Of a stretch of 21,324 nt of DNA, positions 8,143-15,546 are shown piece after piece. Source of the DNA: RI-106 sp964496875 (lineage in GTDB: Bacteria > Cyanobacteriota > Vampirovibrionia > Obscuribacterales > Obscuribacteraceae); the NCBI GenBank assembly GCA_964496875.1, contig CAZCBH010000086.1, positions 1-21,324 on the forward strand. Reading direction: 5' to 3'. The notes beneath the pieces are model-generated. The model was not told the DNA's origin, ran no database searches, and saw only the letters and a list, made by a program, of their open reading frames with translations. Position 1 is the first letter of the stretch. Each line of letters begins with the position of its first letter. Position numbers and translations under genes: made by a program.

Positions 8143-10092
8143 TTGGACAGCCTGGAAAAAGTAGATAACTCCGGAACGCCTGCAGCTGAAGCACCGTCGA
8201 ATTCGGTCAAGCTCGTGGAGCAAGTTCGCTGGAAGCGAGTCATGCAGGTGATTCTCGACTGCGGAGTGCTCTCTGTCGCTCTTCTGGGGGCGTATTTGAT
8301 TCGTTTCGATGGTCATATCGCCGAGCCTTACTGGTATCAACTTTCGGTCTATGCTCCTCTGACCATCACTATGATGCTTCTCTCCAACTGGGCATTCGGT
8401 GTTTACCGGCGTCTGTGGAGATATACCGGTCTTACCGAAGTGATGGAGCTTTTCTGTTCGGTACTCTCGGTCACCACGATCTTCCTGATCGTCAGAGCCT
8501 CTGGTTATCTGGTAATCGGCGGCCATCACATGTCCTACGGGATAATCTTCATCAACTGCATTCTCGCTTTCTTAAGCCTCTCCGGTCCCCGGGTGCTTCG
8601 CAGGCTCGCTATCGAACACAGCCAGAGAAAGCACTGGCGGCAGCCGATTCGCAGACGCAGTCTTGTCGTTGGCGCGGGCGATGCCGGACAGATGGTTCTC
8701 AAAGAGCTATCCCAGCGCTCCGATCTTGGAGTCGATGTGGTCGGTCTGATTGACGACGACCCGTCGAAGCTGCGAACCAGAATCGGTGCTCTCACCGTAT
8801 TTGGTACCACAAAAGAATTACCCAGCCTGATCGAATCTCTTTTCATAGATCAGGTCATCATAGCCATGCCATCAGCACCGGCATCCGAGATTCGCAAGAT
8901 TGTCGATATCTGCCGCGAATGCGAGGTCGATACAAGAATTCTACCCGGACTTTTCGAGCTGATCGACGGCAAAGTAAGTGTCAGCCAGTTGCGGGAAGTT
9001 TCGCTCGAAGATCTGCTCGGTCGCGCTCCCATCGAGATGGACAACGCATCTATCGCCGGTTATCTCGAAGATCGCACCGTGCTTGTCACCGGTGCCGGCG
9101 GCTCTATTGGCAGCGAACTCTGCAGGCAGATAATGCGCTTCCAACCCACTCGTCTCATCCTTCTGGGTAAGGGTGAAAACTCTATCTTCTCTATCGAGCA
9201 AGAGCTCAAAGCCAGACCGGAGCCGGTGGAGATTGTGCCGGTGATAGCCGATATCCGGGACATAATCCGGATGAGAGCCATTTTCGAGAAGTTCAAACCG
9301 AGCACGGTGTTCCATGCTGCCGCTCATAAACATGTGCCGTTAATGGAATGCAACGTTACCGAGGCCGTCGCCAACAACGTTCTCGGTACTAGAGTAATCG
9401 CCGAACTTTCGCATCTTTATGAGGTGGAGACCTTTGTGCTTGTCTCCAGCGACAAAGCTGTCAATCCTACATCGGTTATGGGTGCCACCAAGCGTATGGC
9501 CGAGCTGGTGGTGCAGGACCTCGCCAATCGTACCAGCACCAAGTATGTGGCGGTGCGTTTCGGAAACGTTCTTGCCAGCCGGGGTTCCGTTATTCCGGTA
9601 TGGCGTAAACAAATAGCCATGGGCGGTCCGGTGACCGTTACCCATCCCGAGGCTACCCGCTATTTTATGTTGATACCGGAGGCGGTGCAGCTGATACTGC
9701 AGGCGACCGCTCTTGGTAAAGGCGGCGAGATCTTTGTGCTCGATATGGGTGAGCCGGTAAAGATTCTCGATCTTGCCAACGATCTGATTCGCTTCAGCGG
9801 ATTGAAGCCGGGAGTGGACATAGAGATCGAGTTCATCGGTTTGAGACCGGGCGAGAAGCTGTATGAAGAGCTGCTCACCAGGGAAGAGGGGCTGACCAAG
9901 ACAGTCTATGACAAGATTTTTGTGGGCAAACCCCAGCCTATCAATCGAGAACAACTGGGAGGTTATATCGAGAGGCTGGAGAAAGGGGTGCAGGATGCCG
10001 ACGACATGGGCGTGCATGCTGAGCTCAACAAGATAGTAGGCGGCTGCTTGAAGCCGGGAGTGACCGAAAGTAAGACATACGGATTGAATTAA
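8143..10092 (+). CDS. Membrane nucleotide-sugar 4,6-dehydratase (WbpM/CapD/PglF type)
   Basis: A 649-residue enzyme of the family that converts UDP-GlcNAc-type sugars to 4-keto-6-deoxy intermediates for surface polysaccharides or glycans. Four membrane helices lie within residues 32-150. A first Rossmann domain follows (RRRSLVVGAGDAGQMVL, about 172-188), then the catalytic NAD-binding domain with TGAGGSIG at 316-323. The catalytic region reads SSDKAVNPTSVMGATK (435-450). The usual SYK tyrosine is replaced by Met446 with Lys450, as known for the large membrane-bound WbpM-type members, so this is normal for the subfamily. HAAAHKHVPLME and the terminal LRPGEKLYEELL are family signatures. The TTG start is forced: a TAA lies 33 bp upstream in frame with no ATG or GTG between. 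It probably heads an operon with larE, 36 bp downstream. Confidence 0.93.
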   Translation: MDSLEKVDNSGTPAAEAPSNSVKLVEQVRWKRVMQVILDCGVLSVALLGAYLIRFDGHIAEPYWYQLSVYAPLTITMMLLSNWAFGVYRRLWRYTGLTEVMELFCSVLSVTTIFLIVRASGYLVIGGHHMSYGIIFINCILAFLSLSGPRVLRRLAIEHSQRKHWRQPIRRRSLVVGAGDAGQMVLKELSQRSDLGVDVVGLIDDDPSKLRTRIGALTVFGTTKELPSLIESLFIDQVIIAMPSAPASEIRKIVDICRECEVDTRILPGLFELIDGKVSVSQLREVSLEDLLGRAPIEMDNASIAGYLEDRTVLVTGAGGSIGSELCRQIMRFQPTRLILLGKGENSIFSIEQELKARPEPVEIVPVIADIRDIIRMRAIFEKFKPSTVFHAAAHKHVPLMECNVTEAVANNVLGTRVIAELSHLYEVETFVLVSSDKAVNPTSVMGATKRMAELVVQDLANRTSTKYVAVRFGNVLASRGSVIPVWRKQIAMGGPVTVTHPEATRYFMLIPEAVQLILQATALGKGGEIFVLDMGEPVKILDLANDLIRFSGLKPGVDIEIEFIGLRPGEKLYEELLTREEGLTKTVYDKIFVGKPQPINREQLGGYIERLEKGVQDADDMGVHAELNKIVGGCLKPGVTESKTYGLN

Positions 10093-10128
10093 GGCGACCC
10101 AGTTTAAACAGGATACACAGTCAGGGAA

Positions 10129-11001
10129 ATGGAACTGAAATTAACTCCAGAGGAGATTGAAGTAGTCGAGCAGAAAGAGCAGATTCTGGTAAACAGAATC
10201 CTGCAGCTCGGCAGTCTGGTGGTGGCATATTCGGGCGGAGTGGACAGCTCACTGGTGGCGCATTACGCAAGGAGTCTCCTGGTCAACCGGGCCAGGGTGG
10301 TTATTGGGGTTTCGTCAAGCCTGGCGGCGGATTCTTTGCGTTCGGCAAGGGCCCAGGCCGAGCTTTGTGACTGGGATCTCGAAGAGGTTCAGACCGACGA
10401 GATCAGTATTCCTCAGTATAAAGAGAATGGAGGGATGCGCTGCTTCTTCTGCAAAGCTACCCTTTTCGATGCACTTTCTAAAAAGGCCCGTCAGTGGGGT
10501 ATTCAGCACATCGCCTCCGGGGCGAATGTCAATGATCAGGGTGAGCATCGGCCCGGGCACATGGCTGCCGACCAGTTCAGGGTGGAGAGCCCCCTGGTCG
10601 ATGCCGGTCTAACCAAGCGAGAGATTCGTTTTCTGGCGCGTAGAGCCTGTCTTCCGTCCTGGGACAAACCCCAGGATGCCTGCCTTGCTTCGCGCATTCC
10701 AGTGAACGTGGAGGTTACAGTGGAAAAACTAAATCTGGTCGAGAAAGGCGAAAGCTTTCTGCGCAGTCTCGGCTTCAATCAAGTAAGGGTGCGCAATTTC
10801 GAAGGTAAGGCTTCGGTTGAAGTAGGCGCTGATGAGCTCTATGTCTTCAAAGTTCGACCCCATATGGTTTTGCGTATCGAGGAAGAGCTCAAGAGAATCG
10901 GTTTCTCCGAGGTCGATATCGATCCGCAAGGCTACAAGACAGGTGGTGCCGACGCGGCGCCGGTAGCGGCTTCCAGCAGAGTAGCAGCCGCATTGAAGTA
11001 A
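10129..11001 (+). CDS. larE: ATP-dependent sacrificial sulfur transferase for nickel-pincer cofactor
   Basis: LarE adenylates the carboxylates made by LarB and donates sulfur to build the nickel-pincer nucleotide cofactor used by lactate racemase and related LarA enzymes. The 290-residue protein has the PP-loop ATP-binding motif SGGVDSS at 35-41 near the N-terminus. It also has the family segment MRCFFCKATLF (Cys105, Cys108) and the signature KPQDACLASRIP, where Cys185 corresponds to the sulfur-donating cysteine of characterised LarE. Whether the extra cysteines allow a [4Fe-4S] cluster and a non-sacrificial mechanism, as in some LarE proteins, cannot be decided here. The ATG is preceded closely by AGGGA. 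larB follows after 16 bp. larC and larA are not in the window. Confidence 0.93.
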   Translation: MELKLTPEEIEVVEQKEQILVNRILQLGSLVVAYSGGVDSSLVAHYARSLLVNRARVVIGVSSSLAADSLRSARAQAELCDWDLEEVQTDEISIPQYKENGGMRCFFCKATLFDALSKKARQWGIQHIASGANVNDQGEHRPGHMAADQFRVESPLVDAGLTKREIRFLARRACLPSWDKPQDACLASRIPVNVEVTVEKLNLVEKGESFLRSLGFNQVRVRNFEGKASVEVGADELYVFKVRPHMVLRIEEELKRIGFSEVDIDPQGYKTGGADAAPVAASSRVAAALK

Positions 11002-11017
11002 GGCGGCAAGAGATACT

Positions 11018-11791
11018 ATGAATGGCGATCATTTGACCCGGCTACTGTCCCTGGTGGCAAGTGGCGAAGTATCGCCCGAGGAAGCGCTCGGCCGACTCAA
11101 GCACATGCCCTTTACCGATCTGGGTTTCGCTTGTGCCGATACCCATAGAGAGTTGCGTCAGGGCTTCCCCGAAACCATTTATTCTCCGGGAAAGAGCGCT
11201 TGCCAGATTGTCGAAGTGGCGCGCAGTTTACTTGATCACAGTGCGAAAGTTTTTGCCACCAGAGTATTGCCGGAGCAAGTCGAAGAGATTCTAAGCGCAT
11301 TTCCTGCCGCTTATTACCATGAAAGCGCCCGGGTTTTTGTTATCGGTGATCTGAATCATCGCGATCCTGCGCTTTCTAAGTTTCGTTGTGCGGTGGTTTC
11401 TGCCGGTACCGCCGATTTGAATGTGGCCGAAGAAGCTTGTTTGATTCTCGAATACAGCGGAGTCTCCCTGGAGAGAATTTTCGATGTGGGAGTGGCCGGA
11501 ATCCATCGCTTATTAGATCGCACCGAGCTGCTTATGAAGCAGGATTGTTTGATAGTCGTAGCCGGCATGGACGGCGCCCTGCCCAGTGTGGTGGGCGGGC
11601 TCGTCGCCTGTCCTGTGATAGCGGTTCCAACCTCGGTGGGTTATGGCGCCGGCTCCGGTGGGATAGCCCCGCTTCTGACCATGCTCAATAGTTGCGCCGC
11701 CGGTATCACCGTGGTCAACATCGATAATGGCTATGGCGCGGCCATGGCTGCTTTGCGATACGCTACCGTCAGCCATGGCCCCGACTATTAG
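11018..11791 (+). CDS. larB: Nickel-pincer cofactor biosynthesis protein LarB (NaAD carboxylase/hydrolase)
   Basis: LarB carboxylates nicotinic acid adenine dinucleotide at the pyridine ring and cleaves off AMP, the first step of nickel-pincer cofactor synthesis. The 257 residues match the family. The N-terminal signature reads DTHRELRQGFPE (41-52). The C-terminal half is a PurE-like (AIR carboxylase) domain with VAGMDGALPSVVGGL, VPTSVGYGAGSGGIAPLL and NSCAAGITVVNIDNGYGAA, very close to known LarB. The ATG is preceded by AAGGCGG overlapping the larE stop region, so the two genes are surely cotranscribed. Its TAG stop shares four bases with the TAA stop of the opposing gene. Confidence 0.95.
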   Translation: MNGDHLTRLLSLVASGEVSPEEALGRLKHMPFTDLGFACADTHRELRQGFPETIYSPGKSACQIVEVARSLLDHSAKVFATRVLPEQVEEILSAFPAAYYHESARVFVIGDLNHRDPALSKFRCAVVSAGTADLNVAEEACLILEYSGVSLERIFDVGVAGIHRLLDRTELLMKQDCLIVVAGMDGALPSVVGGLVACPVIAVPTSVGYGAGSGGIAPLLTMLNSCAAGITVVNIDNGYGAAMAALRYATVSHGPDY

Positions 11792-12435
11792 TCTTTCGAA
11801 AGTTTCGAGTCGATTATCAGAAGGCTCGGCAGAGCGATGGCCTCAGCCGCAGCCCTGATCGGATGTCTTTTGAAGTGATCGGCTATATCTTTCGGGGTGG
11901 ATAAGAGCTCGCTTTTTAAATCAAAGTCTTTTTGGGGAGCTACTTTCTCTTTATTTTCCAGCGCTTTTTGACCGGCGGCGCGACCGCCTGCCTTTAATGC
12001 TTCGGCTGCACCTTTTCCGACAACAGCCGATCCTGCAATGGCCGCGCCCATTTCGATAGCGCTGGCTGCTCCGTCCACGGCTTTCTCTTTGCCGGTTTTC
12101 TTGCCTGTGTCGGCGGCGTCATCGGCTTTGTTCAAGATTTTGTCTTTGGCTGTGCTGTCGTCTACACCGCGAATGGCACTTTGGACAGCCTCTTTCATGA
12201 CTTTCACTCCGGCTTTGCCGATTTCACCAGAGGCTCCGAAGATTGCTCCTTCGACACAGGCTTTACCTATCTCTTTGATGTTTTCGGTAGTGGCGTACTT
12301 TGAACCTTCTTTTGCTGCCAGGCTGGCACCGCTCATGATACCGGATGCGATGTCCTGCCAGCGACTTTCGCTGCCTGAGGAAGCCGTCTGGGCATGAGAT
12401 TGATTTACTTCGGTGAAAGAAACTTGATCAGGCAT
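11788..12435 (-). CDS. Alanine/glycine-rich protein of unknown function
   Basis: A 215-residue protein not recognised. It has no signal peptide; the N-terminus is polar (MPDQVSFTEVNQSHAQ). The centre (about 30-165) is rich in Ala, Gly and Lys with small residues at close spacing, e.g. GAAIAGSAVVGKGAAEALKA at about 129-148. That pattern resembles glycine-zipper or amphipathic-helix proteins that associate with membranes. The C-terminus (KDIADHFKRHPIRAAAEAIA, then a short hydrophobic LPSLLII) could lie on a membrane. The ATG has GGAG about 11 bases upstream and a possible TACAAT -10 box (12460-12465, minus strand). It converges on larB with overlapping stops. Confidence 0.7.
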   Translation of the reverse strand: MPDQVSFTEVNQSHAQTASSGSESRWQDIASGIMSGASLAAKEGSKYATTENIKEIGKACVEGAIFGASGEIGKAGVKVMKEAVQSAIRGVDDSTAKDKILNKADDAADTGKKTGKEKAVDGAASAIEMGAAIAGSAVVGKGAAEALKAGGRAAGQKALENKEKVAPQKDFDLKSELLSTPKDIADHFKRHPIRAAAEAIALPSLLIIDSKLSKD

Positions 12436-12732
12436 AGTTTTGATCTACTCCATATAGAAATTGTATGACAAAGGGTTGGGGCAGAAGAACCGAAGTCAAT
12501 TGGTTGCGGTTCCTGGAGTCTATATGCGCCTGAATTCCAATTTCGACAGATGCAGCATTAAATGTGGTGACGGCTGAAATGCTTGAAAAAGCAAAATCTC
12601 GACATGCCTTAGCTTGCCGAGAACCTTGCTTTGATATGGAATATCAAGGGGGTGGACGTGTGTGGATTGGATTGGATGCTATAAATATAGTCAGGCTCTG
12701 TGACCAAAGTGTACCTAGATTTCAATCAGTCA
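12436..12732. other. 297-bp gap without a convincing gene
   Basis: It lies between the start of the Ala/Gly-rich gene and the end of the HtrA gene, both minus strand. It should hold the former's promoter (TACAAT at 12460-12465 on the minus strand). An inverted repeat GAACCG/CGGTTC with a 14-base spacer sits at 12487-12512. A 60-codon frame at 12564-12746 (+) has no ribosome site and no recognisable features. No tRNA-like fold or terminator was seen. Confidence 0.5.
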
Positions 12733-13968
12733 TTATTCATTGTTGAGGACTGACTGATCGGGGTATTCGCCAATCTTCACGGTGCAGGATACATCGGTTT
12801 TATCTCTTGTGATCAAGAAACCGAGCTCTTCTCCGACCTTGTGTGCTTTCACTATCTTTTGCACATCCAGGGGAGACTCGACCACCTGTCCATCGATTTT
12901 TCTGATGACATCCTGGGATTTGAGACCGGCTTTTTCGGCCGGGCTCTCTTCGTAGATTCTTTTGATAAAGACTCCGCGGGTGTTAAGCGGCAGACCCAGG
13001 CTTTTGAGAACAACCTCACTGGGAGCTTCCATACCGATTCCCAGGTAAGGTCTTAGAATTTTGCGATTGGCAATGAGATCATCCGAGACCGACCTGGCCA
13101 CATCCGCCGGTATGGAGAAGCCTATGTTCTGTCCGTTCCCCTGGAAGGCAGTGTTCACTCCGATTACCTCTCCGTTCAAATTTATGAGCGGACCACCCGA
13201 ATTGCCACGGTTTATGGCAGCGTCGGTCTGGATGAAGTTGATATTGCCGTTGATGTCGGTGACCGTTCGCTCTACTGCTGAGATGATGCCGAGGGTGACC
13301 GAGTGGTCATAACCCAGGGGGCTGCCGATGGCGATAACGAACTCTCCCGGTCGAAGTTTTTTTGAACTGCCCAGTTTGAGGGTAGGCAGGTCTCTGGCTT
13401 CGATCTTCAATACGGCCAGATCAGAAAAAGAGTCAGCGCCTACTATTTTTGCCTGGTAGATAGATTTGTCGTTTAGACGGACCTCTATTTTTGTGGCTTC
13501 TTTTACCACATGGGCGTTGGTGACGATATAGCCGTCGTCCCGGACTATAAAACCGGAGCCTGAATTGTGGGTATTGGGCAGGAAAGGGAAGACACCGTTC
13601 TTTCTTATCTGATAACGATTGAAGAACATATTGAAGTCTTTGAAGCCCGGCATGATCTGAGAGAAGAAGGGATCTATGCCAATGCCGCTTCCGCCGGCTT
13701 TCGTCTGACCGGAGCGATCGACTTCCAGTTTTACCACCGCCGGGGCAGCTTTCTCTGCAATATCGGCGATCAGATTGCCCTGGAAAAGTACGGCTGCTTT
13801 GGAGGACGGAGAATCTGCCTGGGGTGCAAGATCTAGGTGAGAATCGGATTCATGGGCGAGAGCCCCTTCTATTAGAGGATTCGGTCGAGAGATAGAGCCC
13901 AGCGCTGTCAGGGACAAAATTCCAAATGCGATGACCTTATATATAGATTGCTTTCTTCTCTCGAGCAT
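12733..13968 (-). CDS. HtrA/DegP-type serine protease with PDZ domain
   Basis: A 411-residue envelope protease of the trypsin-like S1C family, which degrades or senses misfolded exported proteins. An N-terminal hydrophobic segment (about 10-26) is a signal peptide or membrane anchor. The protease domain carries the full triad: His153 in TNAHVV, Asp183 in SDLAVLK, and Ser257 in GNSGGPL, with the oxyanion loop intact. One PDZ domain follows at about 310-400 (PYLGIGM, later ESPAEKAGLKSQDVIRKIDG). The insert at 95-135, rich in Phe and Gly between the linker and the protease core, resembles the regulatory LA-loop region. The single PDZ and the anchor fit the DegS/HhoA class as found in cyanobacteria. 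The ATG is preceded by AAGGAG at 7 bases. Confidence 0.95.
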   Translation of the reverse strand: MLERRKQSIYKVIAFGILSLTALGSISRPNPLIEGALAHESDSHLDLAPQADSPSSKAAVLFQGNLIADIAEKAAPAVVKLEVDRSGQTKAGGSGIGIDPFFSQIMPGFKDFNMFFNRYQIRKNGVFPFLPNTHNSGSGFIVRDDGYIVTNAHVVKEATKIEVRLNDKSIYQAKIVGADSFSDLAVLKIEARDLPTLKLGSSKKLRPGEFVIAIGSPLGYDHSVTLGIISAVERTVTDINGNINFIQTDAAINRGNSGGPLINLNGEVIGVNTAFQGNGQNIGFSIPADVARSVSDDLIANRKILRPYLGIGMEAPSEVVLKSLGLPLNTRGVFIKRIYEESPAEKAGLKSQDVIRKIDGQVVESPLDVQKIVKAHKVGEELGFLITRDKTDVSCTVKIGEYPDQSVLNNE

Positions 13969-14039
13969 GGAGCTCTCTCCTTAATCTGCAAACAGACAAT
14001 CTATATTTTGCCATGCTTTTCTCTTCTCGAATGGAAAGA

Positions 14040-14080
14040 GAGGACAGCGCCCTTCTTAATATATGAAGGTCGTTGTCCTC
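14040..14080 (-). terminator. Strong hairpin between the small secreted protein gene and htrA
   Basis: GAGGACA (14040-14046) pairs with TGTCCTC (14074-14080). The stem continues through a G-U, C-G and G-C pair and one mismatch into CCTTC (14051-14055)/GAAGG (14065-14069), closing a 9-base AT loop. The result is a 16-position stem with one mismatch. On the minus strand, the direction of the flanking genes, it is followed by a moderately T-rich TCTCTTTCC. On the plus strand TTTT follows directly. The likely role is transcription termination of the gene at 14112-14456, insulating htrA. Confidence 0.6.
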
Positions 14081-14111
14081 TTTTGAAGAATTCGCCGGGG
14101 CTGTTATGGCT

Positions 14112-14456
14112 TCAGTTGCGATTCTGGTCGTCGTGCTTTTGCTTGTAGATGTTCTTACTGAGGCGGTCCTGGGAACTTTCCAGTCTGGCAGCTTCTTTTT
14201 TCGAGAGACCGCCATCGGATAGTCGCATCTTGCTCTCCATCCGGTTCAGTTTGGCTTGCTGCTTCTGAAGCCCGTAATATTCTTTTTTAGTCAGGGAGCT
14301 GTCTTTTACGCCAAGGGCGAGGCGCTTTTGCTGGTGTTTTTGACGGTGATTCACCCTTTTCTTCCAGGGTTTGGCTTCTGCCGAGTCAGCGCCGGCAATC
14401 AGGGTGACTCCGCTCAACAGGGCTACTGCCAGGGCAAGGCTGATGGTTCTATTCAT
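14112..14456 (-). CDS. Small secreted basic protein with two helical repeats
   Basis: A 114-residue exported protein. A clear Sec signal peptide ends at AEA (residues 26-28), leaving a mature basic chain beginning KPWKKR. Two related segments follow: SLTKKEYYGLQKQQAKLNRM (54-73) and GLSKKEAARLESSQDRLSKN (83-102), each of the form 'LTKKE...L...Q..L'. Repeats of this form occur in small periplasmic proteins of unknown function in many bacteria. The ATG at 14456 is chosen because AGGAG lies 9 bases upstream and the signal peptide begins there; an upstream in-frame ATG at 14498 lacks a ribosome site and would add a non-hydrophobic leader across the direct repeat. Function unknown. Confidence 0.8.
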   Translation of the reverse strand: MNRTISLALAVALLSGVTLIAGADSAEAKPWKKRVNHRQKHQQKRLALGVKDSSLTKKEYYGLQKQQAKLNRMESKMRLSDGGLSKKEAARLESSQDRLSKNIYKQKHDDQNRN

Positions 14457-14482
14457 TTTATTCGACTCCTGTGTCAAACAGA

Positions 14483-14513
14483 CTTTCAACGTATTCATAT
14501 CTCTTTCAACGTA
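14483..14513. repeat. 11-bp direct repeat, 20-bp period, upstream of the small secreted protein gene
   Basis: CTTTCAACGTA occurs at 14483-14493 and again, identical, at 14503-14513. The 20-bp period places both copies on the same face of the helix, the arrangement expected for tandem binding by a dimeric regulator such as a two-component response regulator. It lies 27 bp upstream of the 14456 start codon. Confidence 0.55.
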
Positions 14514-14553
14514 GAAATGTTTTCAAGGGTTCAAATCAAAAGGTTAGCTCTGG

Positions 14554-15546
14554 TTAATCTCCGCCCAGAAGCTCAGGTAGACTTTCATAAAGTCCCTTTT
14601 CTCTTATCTTTTCGAAAAGCACGGTCTTTATGCAGGAGCCTCCCGCCTCTTCATTGAGCCGACGGACAAAGCGGCTTCCTTCTTCTGAAAAGCCGGCTTG
14701 AAAGAGGACGATGCTGAGCCTGTCTTTTGGAAAGTGCGAGTGCAAAAACTCACCCAGGGCAGACTTGCTTCCGGTTTCAGGCTGGTCTTGATTCAGGCCG
14801 ATTCCGTCAGTGAATACCAGAACTAGCAGGGGCCGACTTACTGCTTCTTTCTCTGCTTTCTCTTGATAGTGAAGGGTCGCTTTAGTCAGGACCGGTAAAA
14901 GGTCGGTGCTTCCTGTGGTTATCGTCCCGTCTATCAAGGTTTTCGTTTTAGCCGCGTCTATATCCGGCACGAAGACATAGCTCTCATTGAACAGACCCAG
15001 GTCGAACCGGGCGTGGTCTTGTTGTTCTAGCCTGGTAGCAAAATCTTTGATCTCTTTTGCCAGCCAGCTCCAGCGAGAGGCTCCCCGGTCGCCCAGGCTG
15101 TGCACCATGGAGCCGGAGCGATCGAGAAGAATCACCAGGTGATAGTCTGCCGCCTTTTGCTCCGCATTCAGGACCTTTCGCCGGTCGCTACCCAGAAGCG
15201 GTGGCACCGGCGCCGTTTTTGCTCTCAGTTTGACCAGATAGATTTTGCCTTTGCGTTCGATCTTCAGATGAAGACGGTTGTCTTTAATGGCCCCTTCCAG
15301 AATTCGGTCGCCGGCATCGACTCCGCCATAGAACGCCGGTGAGCCCTTTCTTACTTTGAGTATCAGGGTAGGCAGGTTTCTCGACTCTATCTCGAGCCCG
15401 GCTCCGGCCAGATAGCTTGCCAGAACGTCTACCTTGCCGGTCAGCGTTACAGGCGGTTTTGTTTTGTTCTCAGTATCAGCTCGCGTTTGCAGTGGCAAGA
15501 CGAGCCAGAGCAACATAAATAGAGCCAGTACTTTCAATGCGTTCAT
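14554..15546 (-). CDS. Secreted PDZ-like/von Willebrand factor A domain protein
   Basis: A 330-residue exported protein. A signal peptide covers about 1-23 (ends TRA-D). Residues 48-108 resemble a PDZ domain (GLEIES, then VRKGSPAFYGGVDAGDRIL), which would bind protein C-termini. Residues 135-315 form a vWA domain with an intact metal-ion site (MIDAS): DRSGS at 142-146, Thr214-Asp215 in GSTDLL, and Asp247 in VFTDG. Such domains bind protein partners through a bound divalent cation. No enzyme motif is seen. The start ATG overlaps the stop of the preceding gene as ATGA, so translation is probably coupled. It is the last gene of the guaB3 unit, and its partner is likely one of the cotranscribed secreted proteins. 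Confidence 0.85.
   Translation of the reverse strand: MNALKVLALFMLLWLVLPLQTRADTENKTKPPVTLTGKVDVLASYLAGAGLEIESRNLPTLILKVRKGSPAFYGGVDAGDRILEGAIKDNRLHLKIERKGKIYLVKLRAKTAPVPPLLGSDRRKVLNAEQKAADYHLVILLDRSGSMVHSLGDRGASRWSWLAKEIKDFATRLEQQDHARFDLGLFNESYVFVPDIDAAKTKTLIDGTITTGSTDLLPVLTKATLHYQEKAEKEAVSRPLLVLVFTDGIGLNQDQPETGSKSALGEFLHSHFPKDRLSIVLFQAGFSEEGSRFVRRLNEEAGGSCIKTVLFEKIREKGLYESLPELLGGD

Noticed and set aside
9340..10017. 225-codon minus-strand frame inside the sugar dehydratase gene
   Set aside because: Antisense shadow of conserved catalytic-domain sequence with no family resemblance.
12564..12746. 60-codon plus-strand frame in the gap before htrA
   Set aside because: No ribosome site, no recognisable motif, and it runs into the 3' end of htrA on the other strand. 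A real small gene is not excluded, but nothing supports it.
12725..12758. ATCAGTC/GACTGAT inverted repeat spanning the htrA stop codon
   Set aside because: A 20-base loop and no T-run make terminator function unlikely; considered chance.
14457..14498. Upstream start adding 14 residues to the small secreted protein
   Set aside because: The extension covers one copy of the direct repeat, lacks a ribosome site, and would displace the signal peptide from the N-terminus.
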